A stretch of 64,000 nucleotides of DNA, taken from an uncultured Chloroflexota bacterium (GTDB lineage: Bacteria > Chloroflexota > Anaerolineae > Aggregatilineales > Phototrophicaceae). The translations under genes were made by a program, and so were the position numbers. Position 1 is the first letter of the stretch, and each line of letters starts with the position of its first letter. Location: NCBI GenBank assembly GCA_937974245.1, contig CALJKV010000008.1, forward strand, positions 1 to 64,000, written 5' to 3'. Shown one piece after another: positions 9,072 to 16,448 of this stretch. The notes under the pieces were generated by a model that searched no databases, was not told where the DNA came from, and worked only from the letters and a program-made list of their open reading frames with translations.

Positions 9072-9806
9072 ATGACGGCACTCCGAACACTCTTTCACCG
9101 CCTGCTCATCGGAATCTGGTTGCGTCCCGGCGCTGTCCGGCGCGTACCGATTGGCGGGCAGCGTGGCCTGAAATTCGAGTTGCGTGGCCCGCTGGCTCAG
9201 CGAATCAGTGTTTTTTACCGCACCTATGAAAAAGCCGTGAGCGCATGGCTAGATGCACACGTTCAACCCGGCATGACGATTTATGTCGTCGGGGCGCATG
9301 TCGGCGTGCATGTCCTGACTATCGCCAGAAGACTACAGGAAACCGGGCGGATCATCGCCTTTGAAGGCTGGCCGGAGAATTTCACCCACTTTCAGCGCAA
9401 CATTGCACTCAACACTGAGTTGAATGTGAAGATTGAAGCGGTAGCGGCCTGTGTCGCTTCTGAAAGCGGCACAATCGAAATGGCAGAAGGAGCCGCGGAC
9501 GGCAAACACCATATCATCAGGGAAGGTGATACCGCCCGTATAATCGAAGTTCCGTCCGTTTCGCTGGATGATTATTACCAGCAGCACAGCGGCCCCCCTG
9601 CGGTGATTCTGGTGGATGTGGAGGGCTATGAAGCGGATGTACTGCGGGGCGCAGCAGGCTTGATCGCGGAACATAAGCCGCTGCTGGTACTGGAACATCA
9701 TGACAAAGCTGATGCGCTGCGGGCGACATTAAAGAAACTGGGTTATACCGTGACGGAAAGCCCCAAGCACCTGTATGCTACGCCTGCGTTACTACAAGTA
9801 CACTGA
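9072..9806 (+). CDS. FkbM-family SAM-dependent methyltransferase
   Basis: 244 residues. The SAM-binding motif I region reads IYVVGAHVGVHVLTIAR, followed by the acidic end of strand 2 (IIAFEGWPENFTHFQRNI) and the FkbM-typical motifs SLDDYY and ILVDVEGYEADVLRGA. These enzymes methylate hydroxyl groups of sugars or polyketides. The canonical D-x-G-A-N-x-G is altered here (V-V-G-A-H-V-G), so cofactor binding deserves a check. It lies upstream of the glycosidase-like chimera but is not obviously co-transcribed with it. Confidence 0.85.
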   Translation: MTALRTLFHRLLIGIWLRPGAVRRVPIGGQRGLKFELRGPLAQRISVFYRTYEKAVSAWLDAHVQPGMTIYVVGAHVGVHVLTIARRLQETGRIIAFEGWPENFTHFQRNIALNTELNVKIEAVAACVASESGTIEMAEGAADGKHHIIREGDTARIIEVPSVSLDDYYQQHSGPPAVILVDVEGYEADVLRGAAGLIAEHKPLLVLEHHDKADALRATLKKLGYTVTESPKHLYATPALLQVH

Positions 9807-9905
9807 CTATCCGGTTTGGGTGCCATCCCATAAGGATTTATTCGGTATTTGGGTTATAATGCTCCTAGATTCTGAATTCCGCACTATCCCAGGAGAATTA
9901 TCTTT

Positions 9906-11810
9906 ATGGAATATCCCATTTCACACGCCCTGGTTTTACCTGATGACAATTTCGCCAACTGGTATAGTGCCGTTGAACCCTATACTAAGACCTTTGAGCG
10001 GGTCGCCGTGATTCGTTCGCCACGTGGTAACGATCTTAACCGCTTCCGCAACGTGACAGCGGTGCAAGCGCCGAGGGTATGGGTAGATAATGACCCGCTG
10101 GGGCATATCCGCCGCATTTACCCGTTGGTGGTGCGGGTGGATGTTATCCCGGCCAATACCCCATCTGAACTGGCACAGGCGCTGCAAACACGTATCACGA
10201 CGGTGGATCGGTTTGGTGAAAAAAGAAACCAGGATAATCACATCCATGATCGTTTTGTGCTGTCATGGCCGTCGGATGGTTTCCCAGCGCGCATTACGCG
10301 GCGCTTTGACGACCGTACCGGCGGCGCACCGGCTAATGAAGGTCTTGATATTCTTTCCGGGGCAGGAACTGTCATCCGGGCGGCGGCTTCCGGCGTCGTG
10401 GCGACTATCATACGCGAGCCAACTGCCATTGGTTACGGCCAATATGTACAGATTGCGACCCGCTTTAATAACGAAAACTACCTCATTACTTACGCCCATC
10501 TGCAAAATATCACCGTCCGGTTAGGGCAATCGGTCAGTGCCGGGGATAGTATCGGGGAAGGTGCCACTGACAGTATCAAACTGGTCGTCCAGAAGCCGGG
10601 CGGCGGCAAAAGCGGTTACATTTTGCCGGATGTCCTTGACCCTATTCTGATGATCTATTGGCAAGAACTCAGGCTGCGTGCTACCGCTAACGGACTGCGA
10701 ATCCGGGAACGGGCGGGTAAGGAATACCGCGTCATTGGTCAACTGTATATTCAAGACCGTTTCGAGACACTCGAACCGCATGGCTATGCGCTGCAAAAAG
10801 TCGGTGTAGAAGGTCAGTGGGTCAAGGTGCGTTCGCCGCAGAATGTCGAGGGTTTTTCGGCAGCAGAATTTCTGGTTGCCGGAGAGTATTCCAGTATTCA
10901 GGCAGCCAATGTGACCGGCGTGAACCTGGATTTACAACATAATCTGGGCAAGCCTGACCCGCTTCGACTAAAAGGCACGGGCTGGGTACGTTTCGCCTAT
11001 AATGTTTCGATGGGACGCGGCGCAACCGACCTTAACGCCGCCTATGACCTCCATGCCCCGTATATTGAGCGGTATGCCAAAGCGGGACTGAAGGTGCTGC
11101 TGGTACTGACCCACCAGACCTATGGTGAAGGCGCAGGGTATGTGTGGCCGAATATGGACTCCAACCGTTGGAATGAACTGGCTGGACGTTTCAGTGATTT
11201 TGCCGGAAAGATTGCGGCGCGGTTCAAGGGCAGTGACCTTGTGACGGCGTACCAGATATGGAATGAGCAGGATACGCCACCGCAGGTCGCTAACGCTGCT
11301 GTACCGATTCCGCCTTCTGACTACGCGAACCTGCTCGCCCGCACAATCCGGGCCATTGGCAGCGCCGACCCGCAGGCGCGTATTATCACCGGCGGCCATG
11401 TTGGTGGGCCGGGGAACGGTGCGAACTATGCCAGAGCGACGCTGGCTGCCATGCCACCCGATGCCCGCCCGGATGGAATTGCCTGTCACTCGTATGGGCG
11501 CGGCCCGGTCGACTCGAAGTACAGTCCCTTCGGCAGTATTGACGAGGACATCATCGCTTATGGCAAGGTACTCCCAAATGTGCCGGTATGGATTACGGAG
11601 TGGGGCGTGCTGGACCGCCCCAATGACCCGGCGGACGAGGTAACAGCCTATGCAACCGGCTTCATTGACCGGGTGAAGCGGCTCTACCTGGGTAAGGTCG
11701 CCTGTGCAGTCTGGTATGCCTGGGCGGACTCGATGCATAACGGGTATGGCCTGGTCGGCACAAATGACCAGCCCAAGCAGCCCCTGTATGATCGGTTCTT
11801 AAAAGCCTGA
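9906..11810 (+). CDS. Chimeric protein: degenerate M23 peptidase fold, SH3-like domain, glycoside hydrolase-like domain
   Basis: 634 residues with no signal peptide. Residues ~1-110 match nothing I recognise. Residues ~125-220 have the shape of an M23/LytM domain, but the first metal motif H-x-G-x-D reads NEGLDI and the last H-x-H motif is replaced by DSIKLVVQ; only the YAHL box remains, so zinc peptidase activity is unlikely. Residues ~250-335 look like an SH3-type repeat (LRATANGLRIRERAGKEY). Residues ~345-634 resemble a clan-A glycosidase (GH5/39-like TIM barrel) with a candidate acid/base in IWNEQD and nucleophile in VWITEWGVLD. It may act on cell-wall or storage glycans. AGGAG lies 10 bases before the ATG. 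Confidence 0.72.
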   Translation: MEYPISHALVLPDDNFANWYSAVEPYTKTFERVAVIRSPRGNDLNRFRNVTAVQAPRVWVDNDPLGHIRRIYPLVVRVDVIPANTPSELAQALQTRITTVDRFGEKRNQDNHIHDRFVLSWPSDGFPARITRRFDDRTGGAPANEGLDILSGAGTVIRAAASGVVATIIREPTAIGYGQYVQIATRFNNENYLITYAHLQNITVRLGQSVSAGDSIGEGATDSIKLVVQKPGGGKSGYILPDVLDPILMIYWQELRLRATANGLRIRERAGKEYRVIGQLYIQDRFETLEPHGYALQKVGVEGQWVKVRSPQNVEGFSAAEFLVAGEYSSIQAANVTGVNLDLQHNLGKPDPLRLKGTGWVRFAYNVSMGRGATDLNAAYDLHAPYIERYAKAGLKVLLVLTHQTYGEGAGYVWPNMDSNRWNELAGRFSDFAGKIAARFKGSDLVTAYQIWNEQDTPPQVANAAVPIPPSDYANLLARTIRAIGSADPQARIITGGHVGGPGNGANYARATLAAMPPDARPDGIACHSYGRGPVDSKYSPFGSIDEDIIAYGKVLPNVPVWITEWGVLDRPNDPADEVTAYATGFIDRVKRLYLGKVACAVWYAWADSMHNGYGLVGTNDQPKQPLYDRFLKA

Positions 11811-11869
11811 CCACGTACAGATACCTAGCGTTCTTCTTTTAACTCCGCAACTTCGGAAATCTATCCCCT

Positions 11870-11893
11870 AAAGAGCGCCCACAGCGCTCTTTT
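11870..11893 (+). terminator. Rho-independent terminator after the chimeric hydrolase
   Basis: AAAGAGCGC (11870-11878) pairs perfectly with GCGCTCTTT (11884-11892) around CCACA and is followed by further T residues. It closes the 9906-11810 transcript and, being A-tract/T-tract symmetric, could work both ways. Confidence 0.85.
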
Positions 11894-11956
11894 ATGTATG
11901 CCCACCTTCAGTATCGAAAATACTTATGGGTTTCAATAATTTAGTGTGATGTCGTT

Positions 11957-11974
11957 TTGTGATATTTATCACTA
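11957..11974. promoter_or_regulatory. CRP/FNR-type palindromic site upstream of the multiheme cytochrome
   Basis: GTGATATTTATCAC at 11959-11972 is a perfect inverted repeat. Within its flanks it reads TGTGA-N6-TCACT, close to the CRP half-site spacing and related to FNR-type boxes. The centre (11965.5) is about 42 bases before the transcription start predicted from the -10 at 11996-12001, the position used by class II CRP/FNR activators. The assignment to this regulator family is inferred. Confidence 0.5.
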
Positions 11975-11995
11975 ACCGCTTTCTCATGTATTCGT

Positions 11996-12001
11996 TATAG
12001 T
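11996..12001 (+). promoter_or_regulatory. Candidate -10 element for the multiheme cytochrome
   Basis: TATAGT, with no good -35 hexamer at the right distance. This fits an activator-dependent promoter served by the palindrome centred at 11965.5. Confidence 0.4.
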
Positions 12002-12065
12002 AGAAACAATTCATGATTATCCATCCACCTGTATTTTCGTAGTTCCCTGGCAGGATCGCCGTTTC

Positions 12066-12329
12066 ATGGTCATCGGGGAAAGGGGTTACAAGTTGAAGCA
12101 TCATTTTACAGGTATCGCTTTATTCAGCCTGGGCGCACTCCTGGTTTCGGCAGGGATCGGTATGCTGTTATTCCCTGTTACCGGCGTCGTTTCCGGCAGC
12201 CCATCCCAGGATATTCCGCCCTTTACGGATTATGCCTGCCTCGACTGCCACACCGACGAAGGGCGACTCAAGGACCTGGCGTTAAAGCCGGAGGAGCCGG
12301 AAGAGGCACTCTCATCGGGGCCTGGCTGA
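12066..12329 (+). CDS. Multiheme cytochrome c, N-terminal part up to an in-frame TGA
   Basis: 87 residues. A membrane anchor or uncleaved signal (about residues 14-40) is followed by one heme motif, CLDCH, and an acidic stretch ending SSGPG before TGA at 12327-12329. The downstream ORF beginning at 12339 is in exactly the same frame, so the two form one reading frame broken only by this TGA. Alone, this piece would be a membrane stub with a single heme site. The start may be the ATG at 12066 or, better placed behind AAAGGGG, the TTG at 12093. A stop mutation, an assembly error and selenocysteine recoding are all possible; see the hairpin feature. Confidence 0.65.
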   Translation: MVIGERGYKLKHHFTGIALFSLGALLVSAGIGMLLFPVTGVVSGSPSQDIPPFTDYACLDCHTDEGRLKDLALKPEEPEEALSSGPG

Positions 12330-12366
12330 GGCGGTTCCGTGACTCCAATGGAGCCATGGGAGCGCG
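12327..12366 (+). other. In-frame TGA with adjacent long hairpin (SECIS-like candidate)
   Basis: TGA at 12327-12329 is followed at once by arms 12330-12346 and 12350-12366 around a three-base AAT loop. Of 17 opposed positions, 14 pair; of these, 2 are G-U pairs. The three mismatches include the outermost position, leaving a 16-position stem with two internal mismatches. The loop begins 17 bases after TGA, inside the 16-37 range described for bacterial SECIS elements. The very small loop is not typical unless the upper pairs open. The protein context is SSGPG-TGA-GG. Confidence 0.45.
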
Positions 12367-13430
12367 TCTGGATTGACGCCGAAGCATTTGGAGAAGACAT
12401 TCACTCGTACATCAACTGTACGGAGTGTCATGGCGGCGAAGCAGTGGATGATTTTGAAGCTGCCCACGCCGAACAGATTACACCTGTTGTGAACAGTCCT
12501 GAAGTTTGCGGTCGCTGTCACGTTGACAACGGTCAACCTGCCTGGGACAGCCTGCACAACCAGCTCACTGGCTACGACACTGCGTTGTACGCCCGCAGCG
12601 CACCGGAACATTACGGCACGCTGGAAGAAATGGAAGCAAATCACTGCAATTCGTGCCATGCGACCTGTGGAGACTGCCATGTAAGCCAGCCAACTTCTGT
12701 TGGGGGCGGCCTGGTTAAAGGCCATGACTTTTATACCACACCTTCTATGAGCCAGAACTGCACTGCCTGTCATGGCAGCCGTGTCAAAGATGAATATTAC
12801 GGCGCCCATGAGGACATATCCAGCGATGTTCACTTCCGCGCCCGGATGGCCTGTACCACGTGCCATGTGGCCGACGAAATGCACGGCATAGACATGGATA
12901 ACCTTGTCAACCGCTATGATGGCACACAGGACCCGTCCTGCGAATCCTGTCACGAAGACATCCAACTGGGTGAGGACTCCGAGATTCGTGAGCACGAAAT
13001 TCACCAACCAGAGGATATGTCCTGCCAGGTATGCCACAGCACGACCTATATCAATTGTATCAACTGCCATGTTGAGCAGACAGAAAACGGCACGCCGTTC
13101 TTCACAGTTGAAGAGAATTTCCTGGGCTTTTACATCGGCCTGAATCCTGAAGTGACCGAAGAACGCCCATATCGCCTCGTACCGCTGCGGCACGTCCCGA
13201 TTGACCGGGATTCCTTCAGCTTTTACGGCGAGAACCTGCTGCCCAACTATGATGCCCGGCCAACGTGGGTCTATGCGACGCCGCACAATATCCAGCGGAA
13301 TACGCCACAGACAGAAACCTGCAAGAGCTGTCACGATAACAATGACATCTTCCTGACGATAGACAAGGTAGCGGAAGACGAGTTGATCGCTAACGAGAAC
13401 GTCATCGTGGAAGAAGCGCCGGAGTGGTAA
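12339..13430 (+). CDS. Multiheme cytochrome c, main part with ten CxxCH motifs
   Basis: 363 residues if started at the GTG at 12339, but with no signal peptide of its own, so it can only be exported and matured if joined to the upstream piece. Ten heme-attachment motifs are visible: CTECH, CGRCH, CNSCH, CGDCH, CTACH, CTTCH, CESCH, CQVCH, CINCH and CKSCH; with CLDCH upstream the whole protein would hold eleven. Multiple lone His residues could be distal ligands. Proteins of this class carry electrons outside the cytoplasmic membrane, often in sulfur or nitrogen respiration. The second half shows no decay (all heme motifs intact, no further stops), which argues that the product is still under selection. 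A secreted double-rhodanese gene follows. Confidence 0.8.
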   Translation: MTPMEPWERVWIDAEAFGEDIHSYINCTECHGGEAVDDFEAAHAEQITPVVNSPEVCGRCHVDNGQPAWDSLHNQLTGYDTALYARSAPEHYGTLEEMEANHCNSCHATCGDCHVSQPTSVGGGLVKGHDFYTTPSMSQNCTACHGSRVKDEYYGAHEDISSDVHFRARMACTTCHVADEMHGIDMDNLVNRYDGTQDPSCESCHEDIQLGEDSEIREHEIHQPEDMSCQVCHSTTYINCINCHVEQTENGTPFFTVEENFLGFYIGLNPEVTEERPYRLVPLRHVPIDRDSFSFYGENLLPNYDARPTWVYATPHNIQRNTPQTETCKSCHDNNDIFLTIDKVAEDELIANENVIVEEAPEW

Positions 13431-13436
13431 ACATCA

Positions 13437-13466
13437 GGGGACGCACACCAGACACAAAGCGTCCCC
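13437..13466 (+). terminator. Hairpin between the cytochrome and rhodanese genes
   Basis: GGGGACGC (13437-13444) pairs with GCGTCCCC (13459-13466). It lacks a T-tract, so it may be an mRNA-stabilising or partial-termination hairpin rather than a full terminator. Confidence 0.45.
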
Positions 13467-13548
13467 CTACACAATTGGGTACAAACGCCTGTTCATCAGC
13501 AGGCGAGCAAAAAACCATATCGTTTGAGTAACTACGGAGAACTGAACT

Positions 13549-14445
13549 ATGCGTAAATCAACCCTTCTCTCCCTGCTGCTGGTCTTCGCCCTGCTGCTGC
13601 CGGGCCTTGTCCTCGCACAAGATACCACTACGGAAGAAGTTGATGTCCTCGCCGACATCGTTATGCCCCGCCTGGAAGAATACAACGCCGCCATGGAAGA
13701 AGCTGGCTACGGCACGCTGAAGCTGGACGACTTCATGACAATGCTTGCGGAAAATCCCGATGTCGTCCTTCTGGATGTCCGCGAAGTGGCCGAAGTTGAG
13801 ACCGACGGCATTATCGAAGGCGCCATCAATATCCCGCTGCGTACCCTGGGCGAAAACCTGGGCGCACTGCCCGACCTGGAAGCCACGATTGTGGTCATCT
13901 GCAAGAGCGGTTTCCGTGCCACCCTGGGTGCCGCAAACCTGCAAGCCCTGGGCTATACCAACACCAAGATTCTGGTTGGCGGTATGGGTGCCTACCTGGC
14001 CGAGGACTATCCCGTTGTAGCCGAAGGTGCGGAATTTGAGGTGGGTGAAGTGCCCGCCGACATTGACCCGCTGCTGGTGGAATACGTCGCGGCGAACCTC
14101 GCTAACCTGCCCGAGGGCTGGGGCGTGGTGACACCGGCGAACCTGTTTGAAGAAATGTTTGAGACTATGCCCGACCTGCTGCTGGACGTTCGCAGCGCTG
14201 AAGAATGGGCAGATCCGGGCTACATTGAAGGCGCAACGCACATCTGGGTTAATGAAATCATGCCCAATGTCGCCGAACTGCCGGAAGACCTGGAAGCCAA
14301 CATCGTGGTTTACTGTGCCAGCGGCTACCGGGGCGGCATCGCTATGACCATGCTGCAACTGATGGGCTACACCAAAGTCCGCAACCTGGCGGGTGGCATC
14401 AATGGCTGGATCGCCGCTGAACTGCCGGTTCTCAAAGACGCCTAA
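13549..14445 (+). CDS. Secreted protein with two rhodanese domains
   Basis: 298 residues with a cleavable signal peptide (ends near LVLAQ, about residue 24). Two rhodanese domains follow, each with its own active-site loop: CKSGFR with Cys118 and CASGYR with Cys256. Each domain also has the LLDVR motif at the start (residues 74-78 and 211-215). Both catalytic Cys residues are present, unlike typical tandem rhodaneses in which one domain is inactive. Rhodaneses transfer sulfane sulfur from donors such as thiosulfate to thiols or cyanide. The extracytoplasmic location and position next to the multiheme cytochrome suggest a role in sulfur-compound redox, but this is inference. It is closed by a strong terminator. 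Confidence 0.88.
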   Translation: MRKSTLLSLLLVFALLLPGLVLAQDTTTEEVDVLADIVMPRLEEYNAAMEEAGYGTLKLDDFMTMLAENPDVVLLDVREVAEVETDGIIEGAINIPLRTLGENLGALPDLEATIVVICKSGFRATLGAANLQALGYTNTKILVGGMGAYLAEDYPVVAEGAEFEVGEVPADIDPLLVEYVAANLANLPEGWGVVTPANLFEEMFETMPDLLLDVRSAEEWADPGYIEGATHIWVNEIMPNVAELPEDLEANIVVYCASGYRGGIAMTMLQLMGYTKVRNLAGGINGWIAAELPVLKDA

Positions 14446-14495
14446 GCACATCACCGAGATTGAACGAGCTATGGCGGCGACTTGAAGTCGTCGTT

Positions 14496-14527
14496 AGGGG
14501 AGCGCAGACTGGCGCTCCCCTGTTTTT
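14496..14527 (+). terminator. Rho-independent terminator after the rhodanese gene
   Basis: AGGGGAGCGC (14496-14505) pairs perfectly with GCGCTCCCCT (14512-14521) and is followed by GTTTTTC. Confidence 0.92.
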
Positions 14528-14577
14528 CACCCGACACTTTTGGCCTCTGTCTGCCGCACGACACAGCACTTTTTCCG

Positions 14578-15993
14578 CTATACCGCCACTGCTTCCAGAG
14601 CCAGGTCATGCAGCGCAATGACCGCCCGTTCAAGGTCGGCTTCGTCCACCACAAACGAGATACTGCACTCTGATGACCCCTGAGCAATTGCAATCACGTT
14701 GATTTCGTTCGCGCCCATCACCCCGAAGACACGCCCAGCCACACCGGGGATACCGCGCATCCCCGCCCCAACTGTGGTGATAATCACAATGTCATTTTGA
14801 ATCTCAATCCGGTCAACATCGCGCCGGGCGATTTCCGCGCCGAGTTCCCCTTCGATTTTGGCTTTGACTTCCTGCGCTGTAATATCGGTAACGAGGAAGC
14901 AGAAGCTCTGTTCCGACGAGGACTGTGAAATCATCAGGATATTTGCGCCTGCGCCCGCCGCCGCCAGAAAGGTGCGCCCGGCGATGCCCGGCACGCCGAT
15001 CATGCCCTTGCCACTCACCGTGAGCAGGCTGACATTCCTCACGCTGGTAACAGCCTTCACGACGGTGGCACTGGGCGTGCCGTTCTCTTCAATCAGGGTG
15101 CCGGGATAAGAGGGATTAAAGGTGTTACGTACGCGCATCGGGATACCCCGATCAAGAATCGGCTGGACGGTCTTAGGGTGCAGCACCTTTGCTCCATAAA
15201 ACGCCAACTCCCCCACTTCCTGGTACGATACATGCGGCAGCACACGGGCACGTTTATCCAGGCGCGGGTCGGCAGTCATCACGCCATCCACGTCCGTCCA
15301 GATAATCAGCTCATCGCTGTTGGTGTATGCTGCGAAGATCGCACCGCTGAAGTCGCTGCCACCCCGCCCCAGAGTCGTAATCGCTCCATCCAACGATTTG
15401 CCGAGGAAGCCGGTAATCACCGGGACAATGCCTTCATCCAACAACGGTAGGAGTTTCTGCTCGATTGCCGCCTGGGTTTCAACCCACAGTGGTGTAGCCT
15501 TCTGGTGCAGACCATCGGTAATCAGGAATTCACCAGCCTCGTATGGGACTGCATTCACGCCCGCCTGCGCCAGCACCGCCGCGACCATACGCACACTCAT
15601 ACGTTCCCCAAACGACACAATTGAATCGACGATGCGCGGCGTCGCTTCGCCCAGGACATTTATCGCATTACAGATTTCAACATACTCATCGAGCAACAGG
15701 CTAATCTGCGCGGCAGTTTTCTCACGCAGGCGACTGGGAGACATCAACCTATTAAGGGTATCCTCGTGAAGATCGCGCAAGCGCCGGGCGGTAGACAGGT
15801 AGTCCCATTTATTCCCGGCGGCGGCCATCTTGACGGAGTTCAGCAGGGCATCGGTCACGCCGGACATGGCCGACAGAACCACCACCACACGTTCCCCGGC
15901 GGCAACCGCCTCGCCCACAATATTGACCACATTAGAGACAGCTTCCGGGCTGCCGACTGATGTACCGCCGAATTTCATGGTGACAGTTCTCAT
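14578..15993 (-). CDS. lysC: Aspartate kinase
   Basis: 471 residues. The kinase domain begins MKFGGTSVGS and contains the catalytic FGERMS and the TTLGRGGSDFSGAI substrate/ATP motifs. Two ACT domains follow from about residue 305 (ISQSSSEQSFCFLV and IAQGSSECSISFVV are the effector-binding edges). It phosphorylates aspartate, the first step towards Thr, Met and Ile and, in many bacteria, lysine. Here lysine is made by the LysW pathway encoded at 46.8-55.8 kb, so this enzyme probably does not feed lysine. The start at 15991-15993 follows AGGAG at a good distance. The gene lies behind its own promoter, a Thr/Met leader peptide and a terminator (16016-16217), i.e. an attenuator. Confidence 0.95.
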   Translation of the reverse strand: MRTVTMKFGGTSVGSPEAVSNVVNIVGEAVAAGERVVVVLSAMSGVTDALLNSVKMAAAGNKWDYLSTARRLRDLHEDTLNRLMSPSRLREKTAAQISLLLDEYVEICNAINVLGEATPRIVDSIVSFGERMSVRMVAAVLAQAGVNAVPYEAGEFLITDGLHQKATPLWVETQAAIEQKLLPLLDEGIVPVITGFLGKSLDGAITTLGRGGSDFSGAIFAAYTNSDELIIWTDVDGVMTADPRLDKRARVLPHVSYQEVGELAFYGAKVLHPKTVQPILDRGIPMRVRNTFNPSYPGTLIEENGTPSATVVKAVTSVRNVSLLTVSGKGMIGVPGIAGRTFLAAAGAGANILMISQSSSEQSFCFLVTDITAQEVKAKIEGELGAEIARRDVDRIEIQNDIVIITTVGAGMRGIPGVAGRVFGVMGANEINVIAIAQGSSECSISFVVDEADLERAVIALHDLALEAVAV

Positions 15994-16015
15994 GTTCTCG
16001 CTCCTGAAATAAGCA

Positions 16016-16051
16016 CAAAAAAAGAGCGCGTGGGGGTTCCACACGCTCTTT
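16016..16051 (-). terminator. Attenuator terminator in the lysC leader
   Basis: Arms 16039-16051 and 16021-16033 form a 13-pair stem with one G-U pair, around a five-base loop. On the minus strand it is followed by a run of seven T (16017-16023, partly in the stem). It sits between the leader-peptide stop (16071) and the lysC start codon (15993), so it must be passed to transcribe lysC. Confidence 0.9.
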
Positions 16052-16070
16052 GCATCGTTCGGTTATGACC

Positions 16071-16157
16071 TCAGCGCAAGCAGCAGTTCCCCCGCATCAT
16101 TCGATGGGAAGTAGTCATACCCATAGTCATGGTCATGGTATAACGGTTGTGCCGCAT
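16071..16157 (-). CDS. Thr/Met-rich leader peptide of lysC
   Basis: A 28-codon ORF from ATG at 16155-16157 to TGA at 16071-16073. Residues 7-16 read TMTMTMGMTT, and MM follows at 20-21; in all there are seven Met and five Thr and no Lys. AGGAG precedes the ATG by about 11 bases. The ORF lies about 25 bases after the predicted transcription start and just before a strong terminator, the arrangement of leader peptides such as ThrL. Ribosome stalling when Thr- or Met-tRNA is scarce would favour read-through into lysC. A candidate antiterminator pairs UGCGCU, overlapping the last codons of the ORF, with AGCGUG in the terminator's 5' arm. Confidence 0.75.
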   Translation of the reverse strand: MRHNRYTMTMTMGMTTSHRMMRGNCCLR

Positions 16158-16188
16158 GGCTACTCAGACTCCTAAAACACTGCGGGGA

Positions 16189-16217
16189 AGAATAGCCTGT
16201 TTAAGCCATTCTGTCAA
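16189..16217 (-). promoter_or_regulatory. Promoter of the lysC leader
   Basis: On the minus strand TTGACA (16212-16217) and TATTCT (16189-16194) are separated by exactly 17 bases, a near-consensus sigma-70 promoter. Transcription would begin near 16182, placing the leader-peptide ATG about 25 bases downstream. Confidence 0.75.
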
Positions 16218-16253
16218 GCAGATGTTTGCAGGAAGATTCATGTTGAAACCCAA

Positions 16254-16277
16254 ACAAAAAAGGAGCGCGAAGCTCCT
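16254..16277 (-). terminator. Terminator of the tRNA-Gly gene
   Basis: AGGAGC and GCTCCT (16272-16277 with 16261-16266) form a stem with a short loop, followed on the minus strand by a T-run (16256-16261). It separates the tRNA from the lysC promoter. Confidence 0.75.
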
Positions 16278-16289
16278 CGGCAAAACATG

Positions 16290-16360
16290 AGCGGGTAACG
16301 GGACTCGAACCCGTCCTAGGACCTTGGAAGGGTCATGTGCTACCACTACACCATACCCGC
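16290..16360 (-). tRNA. tRNA-Gly (anticodon UCC)
   Basis: A 71-base cloverleaf. The acceptor arm GCGGGTA pairs with TACCCGC and the discriminator base is U, as usual for tRNA-Gly. The D-loop has AGTGGTAGCAC, the anticodon loop is CTTCCAA with anticodon TCC at 16326-16328, and the T-arm is ACGGG-TTCGAGT-CCCGT. The 3' CCA is not encoded. A terminator follows directly. Confidence 0.97.
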
Positions 16361-16448
16361 ATCTTCACTTGTAAAACAGGGCAACAGTACAGCCACCCCA
16401 CTACCCCACAGTATAACATGAAGCGTGTAAGACGTAAACACCCGAACG

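Noticed and set aside
12327..12345. Frameshift as the cause of the split cytochrome
   Set aside because: Both halves are in the same frame, separated only by the TGA; no shift is needed. Stop mutation, sequencing error or recoding remain.
12312..13334. A 340-codon open frame on the minus strand opposite the cytochrome
   Set aside because: It mirrors the regularly spaced CxxCH codons of the plus-strand gene, shows no recognised motif and no ribosome site. The plus strand has clear heme motifs.
13558..14454. A 298-codon open frame on the minus strand opposite the rhodanese gene
   Set aside because: It is almost exactly co-extensive with a gene that has a signal peptide and two active-site loops; the antisense translation is rich in His/Gln and has no family features.
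15993..16160. Lysine (L-box) riboswitch or T-box in the lysC leader
   Set aside because: No L-box core or T-box sequence is visible; the leader is too short for an L-box, and a leader peptide with a ribosome site explains the terminator better.
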